Positions 1-9,968 of a DNA stretch of 64,000 nt are shown piece after piece (position 1 is the first letter of the stretch; every line of letters starts with the position of its first letter). This DNA is from Cordylochernes scorpioides (lineage: Eukaryota; Arthropoda; Arachnida; Pseudoscorpiones; Chernetidae). Location: positions 17,647,649 through 17,711,648 of the forward strand of contig CP092880.1 of assembly GCA_030710605.1 (NCBI GenBank), given 5' to 3'. Under the pieces are notes generated by a model. That model saw only the letters and a list, made by a program, of their open reading frames with translations, was not told where the DNA came from and did no database searches. The translations under genes were made by a program, and so were the position numbers.

Positions 1-309
1 TTCTCACAATGAGTTTATTTTTATTTTAAAATGCAAGCTCTCAAGTGATAATCAATCTTCAACGGACTTTATAATAAAAACATCGACTATATCTTAGTCA
101 GTCTTTATTTACGGGATAATTGGCCAGGAGTTATGGTCTTCTATCCCCCTACACCATGGCTGAACCAAGCAAACCGAACGCAAAACCACCGACCTAAATT
201 TGTAATTATTTCTTGTAAGATATAGTCGACGTTTTTTTCTTTTTATTAAGCCCGTTGAAGAGCGGTTACCACTTGAGAGCTAGCATTAAAATGAAGCTCA
301 TTATGAGAA
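1..309. mobile_element. MITE-like element with ~96-bp terminal inverted repeats
   Basis: Positions 1-96 and about 214-309 are reverse complements with scattered mismatches: both ends begin TTCTCAYAATGAG when read inward and both arms end near CGACTATATCTTA. The ~115-bp centre is unique and has no ORF. This is the layout of a non-autonomous cut-and-paste DNA transposon. The left boundary coincides with the window edge, so a target-site duplication cannot be read and the element might extend further left. The superfamily is not identified. Confidence 0.75.
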
Positions 310-777
310 AATATTTTATATTTTAAAAATTTTATATCCAATTTAATAACAAGAAGTAACTATCCACAGCAATCCACATGTTGTATCAGATAGCGGGTAT
401 TCAATTATCTGTGTTGTTGTTCTTCTTTCTTATCTCTACACTGGGTGAAGCAGAATGCGTCTACCCTTGTCATCAATACTGGGAGCACTACTCAGTGGCA
501 GGCCGACTTAGCTCCAAAAAAATGGCCTCTGGCATGAAGAACAGACGCCATGTGCAGCCGCTCCTAACATGGAGTACAAACGCTGCTTCCGTGTTGTTTA
601 CTTATTTAAACACGTTCTTGATAATTCCTCCTTCTAAACTACAAATTATAGAATTCATATAAAAATTAAAGGTATTTCTAAACTTCACACTCATAGAATT
701 ATAGTTCTCTATTGGTTTGGTGTTTTCATTTGTATTATAAAGATGACGCGTTATTGTTACATATTAATTTTGCCTAA
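310..777. other. Spacer with a dispersed-repeat copy (about 437-590)
   Basis: About 437-590 (GGGTGAAGCAGAATGCGTCT to GGAGTACAAACGC) is closely similar to 10474-10622, so it is a dispersed repeat. An open frame at 378-662 overlaps it and begins with a hydrophobic stretch, but the second copy does not preserve the frame (it has TAA where this copy has CCA), so I do not call a gene. A phrase of about 25 bp (GTTTTCATTTGTATTATA) recurs at 720 and 1092. Confidence 0.5.
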
Positions 778-1112
778 CTATCCTTGTCCTTATTGTTTGC
801 GGAAGAGCATTGCTCGATGCAAATATTTAAATGTAATTCTACTGTCCTAAAAGCTTATGTTCATAGCTTACTTAAATACCATTTCTAATATTTCACCCCT
901 CAGTGTAGCATATAAAAGCAGAATGATACAATACAGTATTAGAGCTCTAAAGAAGCGGTCTGATAGATTAAAAATTGGCGAAACTGCTGGCTGGGTTCCC
1001 TATCAATGGGCCAAGCCCTCCCAATATTTTTTCATTGCAGTAAGGACAGTAAAAGTTTGATTTATTTGTGAAAAGAAACATCCGTGTTTTGGGGTTTTCA
1101 TTTGTATTATAG
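778..1112. mobile_element. MITE copy, same family as 17422-17848
   Basis: This stretch aligns along its length with 17508-17845: shared landmarks are TTGCTCGATGCAAATATT, CTAAAAGCTTATGT, CTCTAAAGAAGCGGTCTG and CAGTAAGGACAGTA. The right terminal repeat is present (about 1005-1108); the left is lost or replaced. It has no coding capacity. Confidence 0.65.
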
Positions 1113-1199
1113 TTCTCTATTAACAAAAATCACTGAGAAGACACTACTCCCATATGCAATACGCTTACAACTGATACAAATCTGAACAACTTTAAACCC

Positions 1200-1350
1200 C
1201 CCATAAACATCCTCTAATTTTATGTTTCAAAGATGAAAGGGGTGAGAAGTCCGACCACACCTCTTTGCGGTCCCTCCTGTACTCTTGGAATATTTAACCA
1301 AATTTTGGTTCGTTTTCAAGGTGACTAATGTGGCAACGGCACCTATTTTC
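1200..1350. repeat. Short copy of a dispersed repeat also at 27.4 and 33.6 kb
   Basis: Contains AGAAGTCCGACCACACC, CTTGGAATATTTAACC and AAGGTGACTAATGTGGCAAC, which recur in the same order at about 27390-27480 and 33625-33705. No ORF. The three copies mark a dispersed family of unknown class. Confidence 0.55.
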
Positions 1351-1427
1351 CAATGAAGAACAACAACAAAGATGAAAGCTATTTTCATTTATTAGAAAAT
1401 ATATCAAATAAACTTAGATGGTGTTAA

Positions 1428-1562
1428 CGTAAAGATAGAGGCTGCTTGGCCGGCATTCATATTTCTTGAAAATAAAGATACTTCGGCCAGTAAATCTTTT
1501 TATTACCTCGACGTTTCGACAAAAATCTTTTGTACTCGTCAGTAGCAAACAAAAATTAAAAC
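1428..1562 (-). mobile_element. Hammerhead-bearing PLE/retrozyme-type repeat, family A, single arm
   Basis: Begins AAAGATAGAGGCTGC and contains GGCCGGCATTCATATTTCTTG, CTTCGGCCAG and a minus-strand hammerhead core. The same modules in the same order recur at 9617-9968, 18925-19062 and 20523-20716. It has no ORF. Short ribozyme-bearing units like this resemble the terminal repeats of Penelope-like elements or derived non-autonomous retrozymes; the assignment is by structure, not by a linked RT. Confidence 0.65.
1500..1550 (-). ncRNA. Hammerhead ribozyme motif, family A
   Basis: On the minus strand the core reads CTGACGA, then a stem II made of ACAAAA and TTTTGT with one bulged base, then GAAA and CGTC, followed by GAGG. 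The invariant hammerhead residues CUGANGA and GAAA are both present. The very short ACGU palindrome at stem III is like minimal hammerheads of animal retroelements that cleave best as dimers. Confidence 0.7.
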
Positions 1563-1935
1563 AAATTAGATGGTTTTTAATTCAGGAACACTACTAGACA
1601 AATGATAGTGTTGATATTATAAAAACAAAAAGGCATATCCTGACCGCTCATATGAGCCTTTTAGATGAAAGAGCGCCATCTAGTAGAACAAAAATAAACT
1701 AAACGTTGATTTAACTTGTTACATGATATTTGGCCAAACTAATATCTTGATAAATCAATAAAAACCAACTACAAACGCGTTTATGGCTGTTGGCCATTCT
1801 CAGAATTGTGCGGGCTGTACCTCAACGACCAGAAATTTGGTCCAAAAGGCTTCCTGAGAAATAAATAAATGGCTATTTAAAGTCAAATTTGTGTAAATAC
1901 GCTGTTCTCATGAGAAGAAATATACATATATAAAC
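1563..1935. other. AT-rich spacer, nothing recognised
   Basis: No ORF, tandem repeat or transposon end recognised in this stretch. Confidence 0.4.
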
Positions 1936-2072
1936 ACAGTAGAACCTCTCTGTAAAGAACAACATCTAATTGCAGAGCCAAGGTGTCCTTTAGAGAGAGG
2001 TGTCTTCTAAACGGAGAGTTGCTAAATAAAATAAATGGTAATTTTGCAAATGAAAACTGTACGAAAACCGAG
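1936..2072. mobile_element. Tigger/pogo-like MITE fragment
   Basis: Starts ACAGTAGAACCTCTCTG and continues TAAAGAACAACATCTAATTG, matching the left half of the complete MITE at 10960-11134 and the copy at about 55683-55830. The right terminal repeat is missing. The CAGTRGAACCTC end resembles termini of pogo/Tigger DNA transposons. Confidence 0.6.
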
Positions 2073-2764
2073 CTTTAACATAGGAAGGCTCGTCTCATAA
2101 AATAAGAGCTACTATGAAGTCTCGCGGTAAGGAGGAAACGTTACCAGATGACATCAGGATCGAAGGCAGTGAGACTGTTGTAGATAGCCGCGGCTATGTC
2201 GGCCAGGTACTCCGTGGAGCTGTCACACATTTCTTAGAAGTTATTTCACTTGCTAGTGTTGAATTAAAATAACCACAAATATTTGCAGAAATATATTTTT
2301 GTTTATCTATAAAACATGCTTTCGAACACGCACCAATATAATATTGTTACAGCAAGGTCTGAAAAGTTTTAGTTTTATCTTTGATTAAATTTATATTGCT
2401 GCATATTTATTTCTACTTAATACACTTCCCGATAAGTTAAAGTATGGATTTTTGAACTCTTGAATTGTTATTGGAGTTGAGAGAAAGTTTGGGAAATATT
2501 TTTAGAATTTTGGTGATCTGAAAATACTGTTACAAATTATTCATAAGATTTATAGAGAGATATGAGAACCGTATATGAAATTAAAGTTTAAAAATCTAAA
2601 TTGCAAGTGTTTCTCCATCTAAGATTCACAACATTTGACATATATGACGGCAATAGGGTTATGTCTGAAAGAAGTCACAATATCATAGATTCTAGTTACC
2701 TATCCATTAACCTAACTGTGTGTGTGTGTGTTGTGAGTGGTCTCGAACAAAATTAGAATGGTAT
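2073..2764. other. AT-rich spacer, nothing recognised
   Basis: A (TG)n tract of about 12 bases lies near 2719. I see no coding region or transposon end. Confidence 0.4.
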
Positions 2765-3426
2765 TGTAGCAAATTATTTATTATTTAATTAACAGAGTAT
2801 CATTTTTATGTTTATATTTTGATACTCTGTAAACTTCCCTCATTGCTTATATTTTGTTTATCATTCATAGTTTGCTATTGCCTTAAATAAATTGCTGTGT
2901 CATCCCGGATATTTGGCGACTTTAGCACGCTCCAAGAATCCGGGTTACCTCAAGAGAGAGAGAGAGCTGTGTCATCCTGAAGTTTGTCTTTCCTAATTTT
3001 CCTGATGGCATTTTGGTAGAGATGCTGGATAAATTAGGAAGGACAAACGGAAGATCGCCGAGAAGACCTAGAGGCCATGGGTGCTGTGATATACATTTTC
3101 GGAGACTGGATCCAGGATTCCTCCGCCGTGCTAAAGCCAAGACCTCCCTCGAAGATGACGATGTCCCTATAGATGATACGACGACAAAGCCGCTCTTCAC
3201 GCCGCAAGAAAATATTACAATATATAATATATACAATAATTACAAGCTGTGAGTCACGCTCCCATAGACCATAGAGAAGGAGCTTTGTAGCAAAATATTT
3301 ATTATTTTATTAACAGAGTATTATTTTTATGTTTATATTTTACTACTCTGTAAACTTCCCTCATTCCTTATCTTTTGTTTATCATTTATAGTTTGTTCTT
3401 GCCTTAAATAAATTGCTGTATCATCC
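2765..3426 (+). mobile_element. TRIM-like element: two 141-bp direct repeats around 380 bp
   Basis: 2765-2905 and 3286-3426 are direct repeats of exactly the same length, both starting TGTAGCAAA and ending TCATCC, each with a polyadenylation-like AATAAA and a hairpin formed by AGAGTATC and GATACTCT (disturbed in the second copy). TGGCGAC at 2914-2920 resembles the primer-binding site used by the two Ty3-type elements of the window, and a purine-rich tract (3271-3282) sits just before the second repeat. No RT is encoded. No target-site duplication is evident and the repeats do not end in CA, so the exact borders are uncertain. A short ORF inside (3013-3252) is not recognisable. The phrase GTTTGTCTTTCCTAATTTTC is shared with the Helitrons at 43.5 and 51.1 kb. 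Confidence 0.45.
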
Positions 3427-3917
3427 TGAGGTTTGTCTTCCCTAATTTTACATGTGACAGTATTAATACAAGTAACTATGTAGGTTAAAATTAAAGACAG
3501 GAAAGCCTAGGTTAAAACTGTGATTCGATAGAAAATACTAGATTTTAAAAAGCTGATAAATAAACTTAATATATTTATATATATAGCGTAATATATGAAC
3601 GAAGATATATTTAGCATATGCAATAAGATGGTAACATGTTTTGTATATATTTATGTAAAAATTTTAATTATTCTTTGATTTTTATTCATAGTTAGGCAGC
3701 ACTGTTCTTTCTTTCTCTAATTTTGCATAAGTTATTATTTTTGTTTATATATTATGGTTAACCTTGTTGTAATTAAATTCAATATTAAAACAAAAAGTAT
3801 TGTGACTATTATTTCTAAATGAGAAACGTTACAAAGATATACAGTTAAGCGAGAAACCATTTAAAAAATATATTTATAACTGTAAATACATGACTACTTA
3901 AAATTATATCCATTATT
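3427..3917. other. AT-rich spacer, nothing recognised
   Basis: Very AT-rich, with no ORF and no repeat end recognised before the hammerhead-like motif. Confidence 0.4.
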
Positions 3918-3990
3918 CCTGTAGAAGGGCAGCTTACGCCCGAAAGCTCGAATTTATTTTTCAAATAAAGAAACTTATCCTTTTTGAATC
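3918..3990 (+). ncRNA. Degenerate hammerhead-like motif, family C, with PLE-type tail
   Basis: CTGTAGAAGGGCAGCTTACG then CCCGAAAGCTCG resembles the family C motif seen at both ends of the PLE at 61.6-63.7 kb, followed by AATAAAGAAAC as there. The invariant A6 of the core is replaced, so activity is unlikely. It is probably a relic PLE terminal repeat. Confidence 0.5.
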
Positions 3991-4006
3991 TTTTCGTTAT
4001 TATATA

Positions 4007-4183
4007 CAGTTAAACCTGTCTATAGCGCCCCTTCTTGGGACTCACCAAAATAGGGTGCTATAGAGAGGGGGTGCTATAGACAGGTCACTTTTAATGTAAA
4101 TCGCATCGTACTACGTATTTAAAATCGGGCGCTATAGAGAGGAAAGCGTTATTTAGAGGGAGCGCTATAGACAGGTTTAACTG
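4007..4183. mobile_element. Complete Tigger-like MITE with TA duplication
   Basis: Both ends read CAGTTAAACCTGTCTATAGC inward, giving terminal inverted repeats of at least 22 bp, and TA flanks both sides (4005-4006 and 4184-4185). Internal motifs repeat GCTATAGAGAGG. A truncated copy lies at 21163-21250. The CAGTYAAACCT end and TA target site fit pogo/Tigger-type DNA transposons. Confidence 0.8.
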
Positions 4184-4635
4184 TATATGGCATTAATTAA
4201 ATTTGAATCACATTTTTGATAGGATCCGCTTTGAATTGCACAGGACTACTCTAAAATCTGTGAAAGTCACTTTCAGTCATGTAAGAAACCAGAGAGATAA
4301 CAATCTTAGAATGGCCTCAGCTCTGCGCCACATGTCGACTTGAATTCAAAAAACCGCCGCTAACTGGATGGGGTAATTTTCTTTTCAGGAAGTATTGTAG
4401 AAATCTCTAAGCTAAACGGAAATAATGCACCGAGCGCTAATGATATTTGGTTTATTTTTCTCCACTAGATTGCGCTCTGCCATCTAAAAAGCACATGTGC
4501 TCGTGGTCAGGAGATTCCTTCTTTATTTTTAATATCAACACCTGACCCACTTATCTTTTATTTTTTCTATTATTTTTTCTATTGTTTTATATATATATAT
4601 ATCCTATAGATAAATGTTCCAATAATTTATCTTTA
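4184..4635. other. Spacer between MITE and RT remnant
   Basis: No coding sequence seen. A short (AT)n lies near 4590. CATCTAAAAAGCACATG around 4480 is not recognised. Confidence 0.35.
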
Positions 4636-4639
4636 ATTT

Positions 4640-5807
4640 GTAAAAATCTATACCACGATATACTAAAAAAGGAAATTGATAATAATCATAAATACACTTT
4701 TGCTAGAACTACAGGCACAAAAAAGACATCAAAAATGTTGAAAATTCACTGAAAATTTATAATAACCACAAAAATCCAAACATACCAAAGTTCTATATAA
4801 TTCCTAAACTACACAAAAAACCTATTTCTTTCAGAACAATCACATCTGGTATAAATTCAGTCATAAAAAATATTGATATACAATTAGCTTCAACACTACA
4901 ATTTATTATAAATAAATTAACTAATAAATATAATTATAAATTTATCGACTCAAATAAAAAAATCATTAATTATTTAATGAACAATTGGACAAACATTGAA
5001 ACAGTACACACATTTGACTTTGAGGACCTATATTCTAAAATAAATTTAAGAGATCTAAATAATAAAATAACCAATTTATTTAATGAATTCATTAATGACA
5101 AAACTTTCTACATTAAAATTATTCATAACAGATATAAAACATTTAAATTAGATCTTAAAACAGCAAAAACTCTACTGGAAACATTTTTAAATTTTAACTA
5201 TATAGAATTTAAAAATAAAATATATATTCAATCAGAAGGCGTTCCCATGGGAACTTCTTCTAGTCCGTTATTAGCAAATCTAATATTGTTCTGGTACGAA
5301 AGAGAATACTTTCTACAAAATAATATTAATTGGCAAATATTCCGTTATGTAGATGACATAATAATATTTAATAATCCACAGTTTAAAAAATTAATACCTG
5401 AAATATATCCTAAATACTTGAAACTTAAGAACAATGAAAAAATTTATAGAAACAAAAAAGTTAACTTTTTAGACTTGAATATAGACCTTACAAATAGTGC
5501 TGTTAGAGTTTATAATAAAAAGAGTAATTATAATTTCAATATTATAAAATACTGTAATATGAATTCTAATATATCATTAAATTGCTGTAAAGGTATATAT
5601 TATGGTCAGTTTCTAAGATTTTACAGAATAAATAATATATTAGATAATTTCATAGAAGATGTTAAAAATTTAAACATGGAATTTATTAAAAACAAATTTA
5701 GTATCAAACAAGTAAAATATTTCAACAGTATATCAATTATAAAATATTTAAAAAAAAATAAATGGAAATATCCATTTAAGAAATCAACTTTCTATAATTT
5801 CTCTTAA
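4640..5807 (+). pseudogene. PLE-like reverse transcriptase, no GIY-YIG domain
   Basis: The frame from 4707 to 5807 encodes a reverse transcriptase. In order it shows IPKLHKKPISFRTITSG (about 4800-4850), FDFEDLYSKI with the first catalytic Asp (about 5016), GVPMGTSSSPLLANLIL (about 5240-5290), the catalytic FRYVDD box (about 5340) and VNFLDLNI (about 5460). This order and the wording (KLHK, GVPMGTS, RYVDD, FLDL) fit the Penelope-like clan better than LINE or LTR reverse transcriptases. An earlier section (about 4640-4706, NLYHDILKKE) is in another frame, so one frameshift breaks the gene. The longest frame starting from Met is 276 codons (4977-5807). After the RT the protein ends in a Lys/Asn-rich tail without the GIY-YIG nuclease, unlike the PLE at 62 kb. 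EN-less PLEs are known, but truncation is equally possible. Confidence 0.7.
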
Positions 5808-7029
5808 TTATAACTAATACAAATTTATAATCTTTAACAGTTAATTAAACTTTGATTAAATAACTGATTAAAAGATTTTTTCACAAGATTTTTAAAGTGT
5901 TATAGTATATAGTTCATTTTGTTTAATCTCCAATTTCTGGGGAGGAAAATGGAAGTTAAATAAAGATGAATTTGCACAATTAATAGCTTTATTAAACTCT
6001 TATAATTTGCCTTTTTAAAGGAATATTAAAAGATGAATAAGTTTTGAATCAGTTATTTTGATATAACTAGCTGTAAAGATTATGAAATTCAACTTTCTTC
6101 CCTTAACTATTTTTCCTTTCTTCTTTAATTTTCTTGTTGTTCAAAATAATTCTGAATAAATGGTCTAAATTTGAAATGTCCCCCCTTCCCGCCACATGTG
6201 TCAGCCAGAAATAGATATTCACAATGGAGGACGCCGCGGTCGAGGTAGGTTTACAGTTTGAATTTGTTAACACTTGTATCTGTTATATATGTTCATTTAA
6301 ATATTTCACTGAAACAACTTAATATTAACACATAAAATCCGGTTTAAAAGAGATCTATGACATAATAAAGAAGGGGTGAAATGTCGTTGGACTTTTATCT
6401 GAAGATCCCCGGTCCAGCAGATCTCTTTTTCCAATTTATTTCAATTTAAAGTTTTTTGTGTATGTCTGGTCTACCATTAGGGTTTCAAAACATAATATCC
6501 AAACTTATAACAAATGTTAATTCATACCATAGATATATTACTAAATACAACTATTTATAATCATATTATAAAATAAAAAAAAACCTTTAAAAATCTTTAA
6601 AAAAAAAAAGGATAAAATATAAAATTATAAAAAAAAATATATATATATACTAACAATCTTATCTACCTTCTTTTCTCAATTTTTTTTTCCTTATTATTAG
6701 TTTGATTAAAAGTGCATGGTTCTGTCTTTCTCTCTTTTTTCTAACTATTATATATATTCTCTCTTCGATTATTCTATATATAGGATTAGAGTATGTCTAA
6801 ATGACGTGTAAAAGCCGATGTAATAGACGTTACGTTGTTAATTTTTATTGTTATTAATTATAAATATATAATTAACTTGAGGATGTATTAGAAGTAAAGG
6901 ATTTTTTTTTCTCTCTCTATCTACAAATTAATAACATTTTACAAATTTTATAATTTGAATTTAAATGATCATAATAGTGAAGATAATCTTAATACAAAAC
7001 TGGACTATAAAATTAAATAACTATTTATT

Positions 7030-7035
<6 letters not shown>
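5808..7035. other. AT-rich non-coding region
   Basis: Mostly A/T tracts. At about 6223, ATGGAGGACGCCGCGGTCGAG is followed immediately by GTAGGT, which could be a tiny first coding exon with a splice donor in an isolated CG-rich spot. I could not link it to any downstream exon. Nothing else recognised. Confidence 0.3.

Positions 7036-7101
<66 letters not shown>
7036..7101. repeat. (TA)n microsatellite
   Basis: About 33 uninterrupted TA units. Confidence 0.95.
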
Positions 7102-7104
<3 letters not shown>

Positions 7105-7560
7105 ATGATTTGAAGTCCTGGTAGCCTCTTGTAGAGAATCCTGTCGACTAGCTGTAATAAGTTGAGGTCTGGTAAGCTTTGTTGTAGAAGCCTGTCGACT
7201 AACTGTAATGAGTTGAGTTCCTGTTGACTCTTGTATTACTGTGTTGACCAAGAGGAACAGTCAGGATGGGGAGTTTTCCAGTACCTCTCTGCACATTGGA
7301 AGACCTTTAAAAGTTCTCACAAAGTACAGGCAGTCGTGGTCGAGGCAGAGTGGAAAGCTTGGGAATGTCCCCACAAAAAACGAAGACACAGTTGCACTAA
7401 GAAAGTTCCGTAAACAGATAAAAGTTGAGCTAGGGGCGAAAGATGGAGGTAGAAGATTTCTTACTGACTACATGGTGAATGAGGAGGACCTTGGTGACAA
7501 CCGACGAGAGCTCGCGCTAAGGGTGAACTAAACTGTCAAGTGACTGTAAAGTGATTGTAT
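7102..7560 (+). other. Unrecognised region with two 50-bp imperfect repeats and a short ORF
   Basis: CCTGTCGACTARCTGTAATRAGTTGAG occurs twice (about 7140 and 7193). An open frame at 7241-7531 (about 96 codons) starts LTKRNSQDGEF, is Lys/Arg rich and ends ELALRVN. It has no motif that I recognise. The base composition is more balanced than the flanks, so it could be an exon or a fragment of a mobile-element ORF. Confidence 0.25.
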
Positions 7561-7954
7561 TTATAAGTTAAAGACGGGGGCCTTATGCGCCAGGGGCGTT
7601 TCTGAGAAAAAGGGGGCCTTTACCTGTCACCAGGTGTGAGAGGGGGCTTTGCATTCCACCAGCTGTGAACAGTGTGGGTGGTCTTGTTCTGGAAATTGTA
7701 AATCTATCTGATTTTGACGTTATGACTTCCATCTCTTGCTTAGCTCAACTCTTAAATCTATTACAGATTTTTATTTATTTATCCTGTTTGTACAAATTAC
7801 ATTACATATGATGATGTAAAGACACATGTCAATAATACGTATAATCATTTACAGATGTGTTTCTATTATACAACATTAAATCTTATTATAAGTTATATAC
7901 ACAATATGGGGTTGTTGGTTTAAATTACCATATATATGTAATTATATATTTAAA
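7561..7954. other. Spacer, nothing recognised
   Basis: Contains GGGGGCCTT repeats near 7576 and 7612; otherwise AT-rich and without coding capacity. Confidence 0.35.
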
Positions 7955-9440
7955 ATAGTGAAGACTGCGCACTTTTGCACCGCCTTCCACCTACTAAACG
8001 GCCTTAGGCAGGGCTGCGCCGTCAGTGACCCACTCTTCAGCATCGCGACAGGGCCGCTGCTTCGTCGCCTCGAGTCCTCCCTCGGCGTGGGCAATGTCAT
8101 CGCTTACGCCGACGACATCACCCTCCTGATTCGCCGTGACGAGCAGTTTGAGCGGGTGAAGGCCGTTCTTGAGGACTTCCGTCGGGCTTCGGGCATAGCT
8201 TGAACTTCGGGAAGAGTGCCGGCCTTTGGTGCGGTGCGTGGCGCGCTCGCGGTGACTCTCCCCTAGGTGTCTCCTGGTCGACATCTTCCATTAAGTCTTG
8301 GGGACGGACATTGCCCCCTTAGATCTGTCGCCCGCTAGGAATAGCATCTTCTGACCCTGCTGGACTCTGCCAGCAGAAGGTGGACGCCTTTCACGCGCGG
8401 CCTCTTTCTTGTCGGCCGGGCCAAAGCCGCCAATACCCTGGTACTCTCAACCACCCAGCACCACCTTCATGGGTACCTGCTCAGAGAGGCTACCATCACC
8501 AAGCTACAGGCCCGCTTGCGAAGGTTTATATGGGGCCCTGACCGCACGGCTTGGCTTCCCGCAGGCATCGTATCGAGGCCTGTTACCCTCGGGGGCCTCG
8601 GGCTTCTGGACATCGGCGCCCAACTCCATCTGGCCTGCCTCAAGGGCGTTCAGGCTGCGCTCCGTGGGGGAAAGAATGGCTTCTCCTGGCTGGTGTTGGG
8701 TAGCGTCTGGCTCCGTCCCCCTCCCGACGGTACTCCGCTCTGGCCCCGTCATCCCGTGGTCCCACATCCCAGCTATTGGAGCTCCCCATCATTGGTGGCT
8801 GCCGGTTCCTTCGCCCTCCCAACCTCCTGGTCCCTGCGCGCTGGTCCGGGGTCCGTGTCGCGGACCTGAGGGATGCCCCCGACATTCGCCCTACTTGTTC
8901 CTCTCTCGCGGACGCCGCTGCCCTTGTTGCCTTCTGCCGGAGGACGTTAGAGGAGAACCTCCGGGAGAGCACCAGGGCTGCCTGCCTGGCTGAGGCTGTG
9001 GTCCTGCGCGGGACGAACAGGCCCTTCTCGAGGCTCACTACCCGCTCGGCCCGTCGCGCCTTGGAGCGTCCGCGCCTCGCGGCACAGCCGATCACCAGGC
9101 TTCTCTCCAGATGGACATCTGTGGTTGACGCGCCGGCCAGGCTCGACTGGACTTCACTGCGGCACTGCGCCTTCTCGGGCCTGACGCCGACATTGCGCTT
9201 AGGTTACCCTCCATGCCCTGCCCCACCTGTGTCCTTGGGCGACCCCCTGACTTTCGAGCCTGGATTTTCGGGTCTGGCCTCGAAGATGAGACCTGGCCAT
9301 CCTGGCGTCTGCCAAATCCATCATCTACCGGTACTCCGTACAGGTTGGACTGACCGGAGGAGCAGAGGACCCGCTCATCGCCTGGGAAAGAAAGCTCACT
9401 CACCGGGGCACATCCCCCGAATGATCAAATATTTTTTAGT
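7955..9440 (+). pseudogene. LINE (non-LTR) ORF2 fragment, RT palm to C-terminus, Tx1-like
   Basis: A GC-rich island in AT-rich DNA. Around 7990-8200 the frame reads GLRQGCAVSDPLFSIATGPL then the catalytic AYADDITLLI and an ERVKAVLEDF-ASGIA segment, typical of LINE reverse transcriptases. Further on (about 8516-8660, another frame) FIWGPDRTAW and GGLGLLDI match the conserved region downstream of the RT thumb in Tx1/L1-like ORF2 proteins. The remaining C-terminal part spans about 8776-9400. At least three frameshifts separate these blocks and the N-terminal endonuclease is missing, so it is a dead 5'-truncated copy. The assignment to LINE is firm. The Tx1-like clade is an inference from the wording of the motifs; the zinc-knuckle ORF1 copies at 24-25 and 31-33 kb may belong to a related lineage. 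Confidence 0.75.
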
Positions 9441-9616
9441 TTTATTTCCATTTTTGATATAAATTATTGACAAGAAGTCAATAAAATTTGTTTCAATTGT
9501 CAATTGTCTAGTGTAAATAATCGTATCCAAAAATAGAGAGATTAGTGCCGAAAATTTGAACTATATTCAGGAAAGGATACTCTTGTCGTAATAATGTTTT
9601 TTACTATTCTCATCTT
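9441..9616. other. AT-rich spacer
   Basis: No feature recognised. Confidence 0.35.
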
Positions 9617-9743
9617 AAAGATAGAGGCTGCCTGGCCGGCATTCATATTTATATGAAAAATAGACACTTCGGCCAGTTGGAGTTTTTTATTTTCTCATAA
9701 AAAATCTTTTTTCTTGAAAAAAGACACCTCGGCCAGTATAAAT

Positions 9744-9800
9744 CTTTTTATTACCTCGACGTTTCGACAAAAAGCTTTTGTCCTCGTCAGGAGCAAATAA
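9744..9800 (-). ncRNA. Hammerhead ribozyme motif, family A, left arm
   Basis: Minus-strand mirror of the motif at 9841-9903: CTGACGA (9784-9790), stem II of ACAAAA and TTTTGT, GAAA and CGTC followed by GAGG. Confidence 0.75.
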
Positions 9801-9840
9801 AAATTAAAACATGTAGCAAGGCGATATTGCTACATGTTTT

Positions 9841-9903
9841 AATTTTTATTTGCTCCTGACGAGGACAAAAGCTTTTTGTCGAAACGTCGAGGTAATAAAA
9901 AGA
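9841..9903 (+). ncRNA. Hammerhead ribozyme motif, family A, right arm
   Basis: CTGACGA at 9856-9862, stem II ACAAAA with TTTTGT, GAAA at 9881-9884, ACGU stem III and cleavage-site C at 9888. Stem I is well supported: CTC before the core pairs with GAG after the cleavage site, then after a two-base internal loop an 8-bp A/U helix forms (TTTTTATT with AATAAAAA). All invariant hammerhead residues are kept. Confidence 0.8.
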
Positions 9904-9968
9904 TTTATAATGGCCGAGGTGTCTTTTTTCAAGAAATATGAATGCCGGCCAGGCAGCCTCTATCTTCA

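Larger units (their letters stand above)
9617..9968. mobile_element. Family A hammerhead element as a long palindrome
   Basis: About 9710-9819 and 9827-9936 are inverted copies, nearly perfect over ~110 bp, around a 7-base centre (GGCGATA). Each arm holds one hammerhead motif, pointing outward. The outer modules AGATAGAGGCTGCCTGGCCG and CGGCATTCATATTT appear on both sides (9622-9651 and about 9935-9962); an extra partial unit is inserted on the left (9650-9712). The near identity of the arms suggests a recent origin, a conversion event or strong fold-back replication. Confidence 0.8.

Noticed and set aside
378-662. Small secreted protein with hydrophobic N-terminus
   Set aside because: It overlaps a dispersed repeat whose second copy (10474-10622) does not keep the frame.
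8409-9462. Several overlapping frames of 80-230 codons in the GC-rich island
   Set aside because: High GC lowers stop frequency; only the frames matching LINE RT motifs are meaningful.
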